From: Steromphala cineraria
Lineage: Eukaryota; Mollusca; Gastropoda; Trochida; Trochidae
DNA: 64,000 nucleotides
Assembly: GCA_916613615.1 (NCBI GenBank)
Contig: OU744730.1
Span: 4,061,582 to 4,125,581 of the forward strand
Direction of reading: 5' to 3'
Shown here one piece after another: positions 47,343 through 58,375 of the stretch (position 1 is the stretch's first letter; every line of letters begins with the position of its first letter). A program made the translations under genes and the position numbers. Below the pieces are notes generated by a model that ran no database searches, was not told where the DNA came from, and saw nothing but the letters and a program-made list of their open reading frames with translations.

Positions 47343-47874
47343 TAGTTCTTTGAAATAAACACATAAGACTATTTTTGGCCTTAACTTTTCTCTCTAAAAT
47401 GTAAACTAGGTGATTATCAGATTCAAATATTTTTTTAATATATAAACCAGTGTTCTGCATAAATTTTCGAATCTAGTCAATATATTTTTTTCCAACAGAA
47501 ACTGAAAAATGAACCACCCTTGTATACTTCACGATGACATTTACGTCTGAAATATTGCCATAACTAACTCACTATCTTTCAATGCCAAGAAAGGTTGAAA
47601 CATTACCAAACTAAATAGTTCACCATGAATATAATTGCTAAAATGTTTCCATAACTAACTTAATATTTCACTATGCCATTTATGGTTGAAAAATTACCAT
47701 AACACTCAGTCCACCCAGCTGTACAAATGGGTACCTGAACAAGGGGGAAGTATGGACCTATACGGTCGCGCGGAGCGCTTGTTAATAGGCGGCACCGAAA
47801 ATACTATCCCTCCAGGGTATTAATACTCATGGCGCTTTGAGCATGCTTTGTCATGGATATATGCGCGGTATAAG

Positions 47875-49075
47875 AAAGCTATTATTAGGTCTTCAAGACA
47901 AAGTCTGGAAGACCTATTGTTTTTATCCGATTTCTTCAAGTTCTTTTTTTCTTCTAGTATTATTATTATTTGTACTTTTTTTGTGAATCAACTGCAGCCC
48001 AAACGGCTGCTCCGAATTCGACTAAACTTGGCATGCAGATACCCCTTACCCTGGAATCGACATGCTAAGCTTTTGGGCAAAATCGACTCGTACATTAAAG
48101 GTCCAGTTAATTTTTTTTTTAAAAGATGCGCAAATAAAAATGATGAAAAAAAGTAAATCAGGACGAATTCGTAGGTCACGTGGTTCGGCCGCCATCTTGC
48201 TTTTAGTGCATTTTCGACCGTTTCCGACCCCACCAGCCTTTGACAATCTTCTTCTCTGAAGATACTTGCACTAGAGAGCTGAAATTCATACTGAATGTAG
48301 CTGCAGCATTGTACACAAAAGTTTTTAAGGGAAATGTTGCTAACATTAATACTTTTTGTGCTGTGACCTTTCAAAGTTGACCAAAATCTCAAAATCGCAA
48401 ACTTCAAGGGCAGATAACTCAAAAACCAGACCTTACAACTTAATGATTTTTGCATGAGAGCTAGACATTAGCAAGGTCTTTAAGATGAAAGAATAAAATC
48501 GCTCGCGAACAGTCATTTCCGGTCAGGAGGAAGGGTCAAACTTTGCATTTTGGAAAACGGGTGTTTTGGTGGGTATGTTTGAAAAACCCTTGTAAACCAA
48601 CGACACATGATAAATACTTGTTCTATATATCAAATGAAAGATAAAAGATCATATAATCTTGGATAAATCTCATTAAAATTAGATTAAACATTAACATTGA
48701 AATTCGGAGCATTTCAATGTGGTCAATCCTACTTTCGTTTTGAATGATTATGATACATTTATGATTGAAAAACTGTAGTTCATTGGCAGTAAAACACTAG
48801 GCAATGTTTTATCTATCATCAGGCAGCAACAAGACTGTATAACCTGAGATGATTCATGTTTGCAGCCATGTTGAATTTTCTGTAAAGGCTTAAACGTTGA
48901 ATATCAAGTGAAATATGGTAATTTTGAAAATGTATTAGTTACTGTTTACCTCTTAGACAAAAAGCCATGTGAAGGTCAAACAGTATGTGAAGGTCAAACA
49001 GGAATCTTGAAGACCTAAGCTTAAGTACTGCCGCGGCAGTCCTAGTTATTATTATTATTATTATAACTAACTAGT
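47875..49075 (+). mobile_element. ~1.2-kb repeat element with ATT-rich end
   Basis: It starts TTATTAGGTCTTCAAGAC, with AAGTCTGGAAGACCTATTG just inside, and ends CTTGAAGACCTAAGC, TGCCGCGGCAGTCCTAG, then (TTA)n. The near-terminal GGTCTTCAAG is inverted between the ends. The overlapping frames at 47988-48455 are not protein-like. Wording such as CTGCTCCGAATTCGACTAAA suggests a widespread family, but only one copy is in view. Confidence 0.5.
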
Positions 49076-51079
49076 TAAGTTCACCATGAAAATAATTGCT
49101 TAAATGTTGCCATTACTAACTCTATATTTCACATTGCCACTAATGGTCGAAATTGTGCCATACCTATTGTGTCATTAATGGCTGAAATATTGCCATAACT
49201 CACTCACAATTTCCCCATGCCAAAGTAACACAAATTGCACGATGTACTTGTCAATCGTATTATATTCAAGAATGGTCATTGAACACATGGACAAAGTATG
49301 TTTCTTCGTCAGTGAAGATTAAGTAATCGATATCCGAACGAAATCCAAATTTCCTGATTACACGTAGATGCATTACTAAGTGAACAAACCTTCGGGATGC
49401 AGCAGCATATATGCAGCAAGAACTAGGCAGTATATTAATACCTTACGTCTCGTCCCTGACAGGAAATATGATGTAAGTTAAGAGAAAGTTACGATGTTCT
49501 GAATAACAATGATAATACAAACATATTTTTTTCTCACAATATTCAAAATACACATTATGCAAAAACTGTTTTCCTATGACATACTACTTTGTTCTGTTTT
49601 CATCTTCGAATATGCTCATAGAGATAATGTAAAGAATAAATCACAAATACAAATTTAAAGAAATCCAGAGCTACATAGTTTTGCTTTACGTCAACTAACT
49701 TATAGCATAACGAGTTCATGAATTATTCCTTACTTTGCATGACCTCTGTACAATAAATTCACAGACAGTTAAGGTTAAACAAAGTGAATGTGTGTATGTA
49801 ATCGGCTATATATAAAAGTTTCTGTTACTTCTGTACAAAGGATTCCACGGGGTGTTCATATCCTATTACAAGCCCGTTCACATAACACCGACACTGGTAT
49901 GCGTAAGAGAAGAATCCTGGTTGTGTATATTTCTTAACCCTTTGCATGCCACTGACACATGAATCGCCTTTTTAATTATCAAGCTTCAGAGATTTGGCTC
50001 ATTTCGAGATTTACGTCATAAGAAAGGGATTTCCCTCGCATACGATATATGTGGCTTCTGGCTTCGGTGTAGAAACATCACATGTAGCATATAACACGGT
50101 GTATTGTGTTGCCTGCCTCAACACTCGTGTAGCTTCGTTATCGGTGTGGTCCGTCCTTGGCACGTGCAAGTTGCCGCTATTTTGGGGTCATTGAAGGTCA
50201 TTGTAAATATATCTGCAGCTAGCCGCATCTGCTACACAGGTAAGTGCCAGGAAGTTACCATTGTTGTTGGTGGTATTTTTCGCATAATTTTGTTTTAGCA
50301 ATGTTGTTGTTTATGTAGAAATGTATATGTATATACATGTTATTTAGAATCGGTACATATTCTTCTCCTTCTGCAAAGTATCTAAACAAATATCGCAATT
50401 CCATATTGAACACACCTTCTTTGTTACAGTTTGCTACCATTTACTATTATTCTTTGAATTCCGAGAAAAAGATACTTGATTTTTTGATAATTTTTTTAAA
50501 TTATTCATGATAACATATTACCACGTAATCGTTACGTGATCACCTTGATAACAGTTCTTGCACTTACAGTCAACATTTCTTAATTCTTTGGTAAAATTTA
50601 TATTAAGGAAATTAATTTAAAACTAAAGCTATTCATTTTTTCATTGACTCCCTTTTTAAACTTCTTTCCTTGAATCTGAACTTTGACTGACACAAACTTG
50701 TGTTTTAAAAAGAATTTATTTACTACATCATTTAGTATATTAATTATAAAATATCCTCAATAACGAAACTTCAGGATCAACCTCGTTTATAGAGTAAAGG
50801 TAAATGAGAGTTGATCTTAAGATTCATATTATGTATATAGATTTTATCATTGGATTGTTTCATACGATTAGATATAATGTTGGTCCTTTAAGTGTTTTTG
50901 TAAAAGCTATTTCCAAAGCATTTGTTTACACGTATTTTCAGTCACAAAGTAGAATTACCTCCTTGTGTATTCATTTTGAATGACGCAAAAGCTATAAGAT
51001 TTCAGGTTTATATTTATCATAGTACGCTTCAGTTGTCTAGGCTTTGTGTTTATAAATTTACCGGTTTGCTTTAAGTCCC
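49076..51079. other. Intergenic DNA, nothing recognised
   Basis: A GCTACACAG|GTAAGT donor-like site at 50236 follows a 66-codon frame (49994-50194), but no partner exon is found, so no gene is called. Confidence 0.35.
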
Positions 51080-52400
51080 ATCGTCATACTTGCATGCAGT
51101 TCGTGATGACATTTAGCTATTGAGAAAAGAAATACATCACATAATAGAAAAATCTTTTGTCGAAAGTTTGATGTCATATTTATATACACAAAGAACTTAA
51201 TTAAGCACCGCCCATTTTGTAAAATGAAATTGGGAGCTCTTTGAATATTGTGATATGTTTGATGTATTGACCACTCTAGATATAACAATTGCCGTTTTAT
51301 TTATTATTTAATTGACGTAAAAATCCTTATAACACGAAATAATTGAAAATATGAGAAAAAATGTGAGACCACTGAAATTTGGCAAAATATAACTATTGTC
51401 TTTGGTGAGAAAATCAAAAATAACATTTTTGATCCCTAGTTTACATTCAATTAGAGAAACCTTTTTCATCATGCACGATAAAAGCCTAGCAGGACATTGA
51501 ATTTTCAGTACTTTTTTCAACCATAATTGAGAAAATTTCGAAATTTTTCAAATTTGTGAGTGAATTTGAGATTCTTTGAGTTGGAATTGTGGGTCAAACA
51601 CTTCTTCTCCCTTTAAATAAGCTATTATCTTAAAGAGTCGCCAGTTTTTTCTTAGGGAAGCTTTTTTCAAATTTGATATTGAGGTCCTTACTTAAAATCA
51701 TCAATTCAGTCAAAAGAATTATCATTACCATATTGCAGCAAAAATTATTTACTTTCATTTTCAGTTATAAGTAAACTTGAATTTTCAAAAATACCAAGTT
51801 GGGGGAAATAAGTTATCCAGAGACAGTTAATCGTAAATTGAGTGAAGTTTTCATTTCTACACTGCTAAATGATCGTTCTATCGAAAACCCCTAATTGTTT
51901 TTCTGGAACCTTGTATGGTTTATTAGCAGAAGCTTATTTTCTGAAAACATCGGTGGTGCTTAACTAAGTTCTTTGTGTATATATTCTAATCAACACTAAA
52001 ATACTTAATTCGACGTATCCTTTACAAAAGTGCCATAGCTTTTACGGAACCTGCTTTCGATGACGTCATCATTATGTGTGTAGGTTTTACACCGCGTCTT
52101 AGTTATCGCAATTTGCGCCCGATTGGTATTACCTTGAGGGGAAACGAATACCTGATTCGAATAAAAAGAAAATAATATCTACTCGTGGGAGACAAAGACG
52201 GCTTTCAAGCCTATGTTTAGGCAATGCAAATTGTGAAAAGGCCACACTTGATTTGCCTTTATGTCGGCTGCCGTTTCGGTCATTTTGGTCAACTGTCTCC
52301 CATTTAAGGAATTTTGGTCCGATTTTCTCTAGTTTGGTCGCAAAATATTGCAAACAAATACAATGATAATTCTTGAAATTCAGTACATTTTGGATATGGG
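51080..52400 (+). mobile_element. TIR element family C, copy split by another element
   Basis: CATACTTGCATGCAGTTC, GAAAAATCTTTTGTCGAAAG, then after an interruption GAACCTGCTTTCGATGACGT, AACGAATACCTGATT and GGCTTTCAAGCC follow 45820-46592 in order. Confidence 0.65.
51190..51970. mobile_element. TIR element nested in family C
   Basis: CACAAAGAACTTAATTAAGC then ACCGCC is inverted as GGTGGTGCTTAACTAAGTTC then TTTGTG, with TATA next to both ends (TA duplication). The break falls exactly where the family C sequence is interrupted. Non-coding, about 0.78 kb. Confidence 0.75.
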
Positions 52401-53227
52401 TCTTTAAGATTCAAACATTTTGGGCACAGCGCCGTCAGAGCAAAGTGACTAAGCGTTACTTCTCCTTAACAATAGACAGATTTTAATTGTCATTATCAAC
52501 CAATGAAAGCAAACGTTATGAAACGTTAGAGCTCCGAAACGCTGGCAGCGTTAGCGTGAGTTTGAGACGTACGATTGTAAAATTCAAATATTTACTGGAA
52601 ACACAAAACGCATTATTTAAACCTAGAGCACCTATATTACATTAATTGGTTATTTATTGGTTAGATCATTCTCTTTGGCGCACATATCGAATGCTACGGG
52701 TGAGCACTTTGCCCCGAGTGATAAAAAATATTTAATTATGGCAAATATGTGTCAGAGGTTTCAAATATTTTGCTTAAGCAAATATGATAAAATAAAATAT
52801 AATTCATTTTATAATTCTTCTTTATATTGTTAAACTGATTATAAAAATGATATCATGGGTTTTTTGTTTCCTTACATTTGGACGCATAGTAAACACAAGT
52901 ATGATTTTTTAAACTTGACTTTGATGTTCATTATATACTTCTAATTTTATCCCTAAACAATTTACAATAAAGGTCGTTGGGGCAAACCCGACAGAGATTT
53001 GATGTTTGAAGAATGTTAAATTTGTCTTTGAAACTAATCCATGTCTTCGTTTTTCATGTATGTACTGTTTTCTGATTGGGAATTAGTTAAATTGTCAAAA
53101 CTCTCATTCTACTGAAAAACTGAAAGTACCAACCATGTATGTTATTAGTTGAGAACTTCGGACAACTATGTAAAAGAATCCATCCGTCATTGCGTCCATT
53201 GCCTCAGTTTTTATCATTTGTTTAGCT
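52401..53227. other. Intergenic DNA, nothing recognised
   Basis: No coding or repeat match. Confidence 0.35.
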
Positions 53228-53592
53228 TTAAAGGGGCAGTAGCACGTTTTTTGATAATTTTATATTTAAAAATTTTCACTGATAATTGTAAGTTAATGTT
53301 AATTATATTATTTTGACAGTGTCAAAAATCTCACTACACAAGCCAATCATCCATAGTCGGAGGACAAAGTATGAAGATTCACATAAAATCAATTGGCGGC
53401 CATTTTGTGTGAACACCTTTAATTCATTTTGTGTAAGAAAAAGGAATCGCATAGCTAAACATTACATTTTATGTTATAATTATTACTGCTCCATTTAGTT
53501 TAAATACATTGTCTCTCAATTGGAACCATTAATTTCCATTTTCCCGACATCACCTTATATCCCCCCTAAAAACGTGCTACTGCCCCTTTAAT
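53228..53592 (+). mobile_element. MITE family 1, complete copy
   Basis: Both termini and all interior blocks; one of the best preserved copies. It carries the 61-codon frame shared by several family members. Confidence 0.88.
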
Positions 53593-53714
53593 ATTTCTGC
53601 TTTAGCTGCATATTGATGTTAAATATATCACATTTGTGTTTCTTTTCACAAGGGGCGCTTTGCCCCAGCCTACATCGCAAAGTGCACCGCCTCTTTCGAA
53701 ATAAATTTTCGTAA

Positions 53715-54055
53715 ATATGTCCGTCTTTGTCGCGCACGACTAGATTTTCTTTTCTTTTTCTCCGAATAAGGTATTCGTTGCTGCCAAAGTTGATACCCAT
53801 CGAACGCAAATACGCTAGTTGTGACACGGTGTAAATCCTAAACGTAATGATTACGTCACCGAAAGCGGGTTCGTTAAATGCTATGCCCTTTCTACAAGGG
53901 GTACTGTGCTTTGGGCGTCGAAATAAGTATGTTTTTGTTGATTACACAATCTAAATATGATATCTAAGATTTTTCTACAAAGTGATGTATTTCTTTTCTC
54001 AATAGCTAAATTTCAGCCTGAACCGCATGCAAGTATGAAACAGCATCTTTAAAAA
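53715..54055 (-). mobile_element. TIR element family C, partial inverted copy
   Basis: Minus strand: AGATGCTGTTTCATACTTGC, GAACCCGCTTTCGGTGACGT and CAACGAATACCTTATTC in family order. The far terminus is not found. Confidence 0.65.
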
Positions 54056-55120
54056 CATTTGGCATACGATAGGTTATCTGGCAAGAATTAGAGATATGAT
54101 GCAAGGTGCATTCTGACAATGTCAAGGTGACAAGAAAACACACTTACCGGTATCTGATATTGGCGTGGTTAGACCTAGTGTCCCCTACTATGCCAAACAC
54201 ATGATGATTAACTGATGTTCTAGACTAAATTTTAGTCTCTGAAATGAATATATGATAAGGATGCAACTTTTTATTATTAAAAGAGAAAGGAGCCCATTGA
54301 AGCTGTTCATTTTCATAACGGCAGTGATCTAGACTTGCTACGATAATATAAATCTAGACTTGCGTGGTTCGTATTTTGTTTCAGGGGCTGTTCGACCGGA
54401 CATTCGTGTTAATGTGTGCATAACATTCCCAACCGAAAGCATGTTAAAAACTATAGAACGTAAAATTAATATATTAAAACATATTTTGTGATAACGTTCA
54501 TGTCAGTTATCATACATGAGTTTTGTTTTGTTTATTTTTCAACTTTTAATATAGGTTAGACTTAGTAAAAGTTGATTCTTAGAGACGAGAAAATGATAAT
54601 TTTAGTAAACCTTTTCTTGTTGTAATTTTGTTACATTAAATAAGAATATACAGTTAATATATTTTGGACATTTCGGGATATGTATATTTTTTAATGGAGC
54701 AAATATGGATACTAGGCCTATTACAGTTTCTTGGACAGGCGAAGCATGTTGTCTATAATAATTAGAAGTCTTTCGTTAAAAGTAGTATGTACATATCATA
54801 ATGTCAATTATAAGAGACCGTTTTGATTGTTGGAGATATTTATAAGATTTGACTAAGTACGATTAGTAGATCGTTGACTATAAATATGTTGAGCTGCAGT
54901 GATGCGTAACGGTACATCATATCCCTTGCGCATGTTTGCGTAATGGCTTATGTGCAGATTGTACTATCATGTAATATATAACAAATCCTCCTACGTTAGT
55001 TATAAAGATAAATCACCCCAATAACAGAGATCTATCAATGAAATTAGTAATTTGATTCTGAATCAGTGTTAAATTTTTGATAAGATTATCTGAAAAGTAC
55101 AAATTCTTGTGCTTTTTCGG
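54056..55120. other. Intergenic DNA, nothing recognised
   Basis: No gene found. Confidence 0.35.
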
Positions 55121-55223
55121 GTCGAGGCACGCGCGGGATTCGAACCCACACCCTCAGTCAGGCAACAACGCCGACAGCAATGACCATACCACCAGCTCAC
55201 CAACTCGCTAATTCCGCCTCGAC
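55121..55223 (-). mobile_element. tRNA-like sequence, probably SINE-derived
   Basis: Minus strand begins GTCGAGGC and ends GCCTCGAC (8-bp closing stem). It has TAGCGAGTTGGTGAGC as A-box region and GTGGGTTCGAATCCCGC as a good T-arm and B-box. Length 103 and an extra GCGT between T-arm and acceptor do not fit a functional tRNA. Confidence 0.5.
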
Positions 55224-56097
55224 AAAAGGAGAAGTCAAACAAACGGTAGTTGGTTGCTATTTATTCATTACCCCTCTGGTAGATGTAAATCGACACAGCC
55301 CCGAAGTCCAAATGCATACACGGCATATTGATAGTAATCAAATGTAAGATCATTTTAACAACTAAAAACAACACTGATATTAAATCGGATAAAACTACAA
55401 TGTAAAATGGAAACTTGCAAAAGCCACTTGCCGTTCTGTGTAATGTGAAATTTCTCTTTTTATGAGAAAAACTCATTTAATGAATAGATTTTCCGCGAGA
55501 TTGTCTGTAGTGTCATTTAATTTATGGCAACAGATGGTATTTAATTAGATGAGATATGTACTTGATAGTTTTGTGGAACACAATACTTATGAACTGACAT
55601 ATAAGTTCAGTTGTTATTTACATATAATTATGTAGGAATTGTGTTTATTTTAGACTTGACTTGATCATCTTTTGGAGCCATTTTGTAAAGGATTTCTCGA
55701 CTTGCTTCAAATTTTGTGAGCGAACAAGATATTTTTTGGCGCCGCTCGGGCAGTATTGCCGCCATTACATTTAATGATATAATGTATCATACAGAAAGGT
55801 AATCCAGCCCCTTTCATTTCACATTCTGCTTTATGTATTAGATTTCGTTAACTCGTTTCAATCCATTTGAGGTTGTATATGTATTTCCATTCGTCAATAC
55901 ATGTAAATTATCAATGTTATATAAATGAAATGGAACATGGGATTTAGTTGAAAAACCATAGAAAATTAATGCTTCTCTTAAAAGGCATGATATTGAGATA
56001 ACAATAATAAAGTGAAGGGCCAAACTCCAGACCCTCATGATCATTGCCTGCTCATTCCGATGCATGGGTAAAAAAAAGCAGTATAGATATGCTTGGT
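55224..56097. other. Intergenic DNA, nothing recognised
   Basis: No gene found. Confidence 0.35.
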
Positions 56098-56395
56098 TTA
56101 AAGGGGCAGTAGCACGTTTTTTTAAAATTTCATATTTTAAACTTGTTGCTTATAATTGTATATTAATGCTAAATGTATTACTTTGATATTGTCAAAAATC
56201 TCATAACACAAATCAATCATCCATAGCCAGAGGACAAAGTATAACGAATCGCATAAAATCCATTGGCGGCCATTTTGTGTGAACACATTTAATAACTGTT
56301 TCGTTTAGTTTAAATACAGTGTCTTTCAATTTGAACCATCAATTTTCATTTTCCTGATATCACCTTATATTCCCCCCTTAAAATTTGCTACTGAC
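56098..56395 (+). mobile_element. MITE family 1, copy with damaged right end
   Basis: Left terminus AAAGGGGCAGTAGCACGTTT intact; the interior lacks a segment after GTGAACACATTTAAT; right end reads AAAATTTGCTACTGAC. Confidence 0.8.
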
Positions 56396-57027
56396 TAGAA
56401 ACGAATATAGAGATTTTTTCTGGATGACAAATATTTTAACGATTTTCAATAAAGAAGTTGTTATCCAGAAGATCTTGCTATTCTTATGTAAACCACTTGT
56501 TAACTTCCTTCATTTCAAAATGATAAATAATATATTTTACGAAAAATTGATTAGAAATGGCGTCTTCATGTTCATGTACAATCTAAATGTTCGAATGATG
56601 TTGAATGTTTGTGTATACATGTATTTATTTGTTCCATATATGATTATTAATATATTTCTATATCAAACTGACATTGCTCCTTTGGTCGTTCATGATTTCT
56701 GATACTTAAAGAGGGTCGGTTGTATATTATATCAGAAATGAATTTATTTCTAACATTTAGTATATCTTTATTTTACACTCAATAACCTTGGGGCGAATAT
56801 TCATACTTGTATCCAGAGTGATTAAAACCATCATGAATTATTCATTAACAAGTATTCATAGATTCAAACAGTTTCTATTGCATATGAGTATTTGTCATGC
56901 GAATTATGAAATGTCATTTAAGTTTATTGTCATATTGACATTTTTATAGTTGCAACATCGAAATTAATTTATCCTGTAACGTCAGCGTATTTGTATTAAG
57001 GCTTTTATAAGGGATTTACAATGTATA
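56396..57027. other. Intergenic DNA, nothing recognised
   Basis: AT-rich. A 105-codon frame starting in the MITE edge (56385) has skewed AT-driven composition and is not called. Confidence 0.35.
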
Positions 57028-57252
57028 TTATTACTCGCCCGTGTAAGATACCACAGTGTAACATTTATACAATTTATACATCTATTTATACAATAACAAA
57101 CGAGTTTAATACCACATTCAAGTAAGACGTCACAGGAGTGTGTTGTTGTGACGTCACATGTAAGCGTGCCGTCAAAATGGCTGCCGATTGGCAGAATTAA
57201 TAGTTTCAGCACTCTGTCAGCAAGTTTGCTTGATTTTTAGGGCGAGTAATAC
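57028..57252. mobile_element. Small TIR element with CRE-like palindrome
   Basis: ATTACTCGCCC and GGGCGAGTAAT close about 225 bp. GACGTCACA and TTGTGACGTCACAT lie inside around a short loop. Confidence 0.5.
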
Positions 57253-57359
57253 AAATATTACCAAACATGCTTTAATTTAATACTATTTTTGAATGATTTG
57301 GTATCAAACTCGCTTTCGCTCGTTTTATACGAAATCAGTCACTCGTTAATCATCTTTAT

Positions 57360-57990
57360 CATTCTCTCCCCACAGAGGCAGCTCAGTGGGAACTAGCCTC
57401 TGTTCTATTACGCCAAGATACTGAGGTTCCGGCAGATTGCCCTAGCGGCACAACGTTTTAACTTGAGATATCTCCCTTACTTGCAGCCAAAAAAAACACC
57501 TTCTGGATATCCATCACTTGGCGAATTCTTAACGGTCGTATAGTGACATGCATTTATGTTTATTTTTCATTAACAGTGTGAGAGGGAAATATTTGAAAAT
57601 CAGATATGGATAGTGTTTTTCATTAGATAGAAACTGTTTCATAATTGTCTAAATTGATATTTGTTATATGATAGATTACATTTTACTTATTAACCAAAAC
57701 AAAATTAAGAGAAGGTTTGCTATGTTTTGTAAAAGGACGAGTTATCTCCCTTTGATGTTAAATTTCAACGATAGCTTTGCCGAACCACACGGAAATGGCC
57801 GATGTTTTGCGAATGACCACCTTTGAAATGGCGTCGCTGATTCCACAACTAACTTCGATTGCCTCCAATCAGATTTCTAACCAGTCTATCCCATGTATTA
57901 GCCGTAACAGAACAGATGCTAACTCGGGTATGACTGAGCTGCCTCTGTGGGGAGAGAATGCATCTTTATATGCACCAAATAGAAAAGCAA
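57360..57990. mobile_element. Dispersed inverted-repeat element, family B, second copy
   Basis: CTCCCCACAGAGGCAGCTC (57366) is inverted at 57938. GGCAGATTGCCCTAGCGGC, GGCGTCGCTGATTCC and ACTTCGATTGCCTCCAAT correspond to blocks of 20880-21665 on the other strand. Confidence 0.6.
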
Positions 57991-58375
57991 TGAAAAGTCA
58001 TGAATAGACCTTTAATAGCAAATGTGCTCAAACAACAATGTTTAATTATATAATTGAGAGTGAGATACTCTATTCTATCAGTCATACAAACCCTCTATCT
58101 GGCTACAGCGGCGATACGCTTTATCCTTTGAAAAAAACAAGGCCTATAAGTTTTTAAAAACAAGTCATATAAATAAAAGGGGCTTTAATAAATGAACAGA
58201 CAGATATAATAACAATGATATCATGACACGTTGATGACAAGTTGATGACACGTGATGAACAAGACATGGACAGCTGTGACATTTCTACCTTCATACACTT
58301 GTACTTATAGCTGCATCCAGAAAGTTTGTTCACTTACCGGCAAATAAATGCAAATCTCATGTAAAGCTGCGTACC
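57991..58375. other. Flank before the oxidase-exon array
   Basis: No gene. GAAAGTTTGTTCACTTAC near 58320 also occurs near 46880, so part of this is dispersed repeat. Confidence 0.4.

Noticed and set aside
47848..48455. Frames of 102 and 155 codons
   Set aside because: They fall inside the repetitive 1.2-kb element and overlap each other on opposite strands.
49994..50241. First exon with a GTAAGT donor
   Set aside because: A donor-like site alone is common; no acceptor-side exon or protein family could be linked to it.
55121..55223. Functional tRNA gene
   Set aside because: T-arm and B-box are good, but the acceptor does not follow the T-arm directly and the 103-nt length has no clean anticodon arm. 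SINE-derived is more likely.
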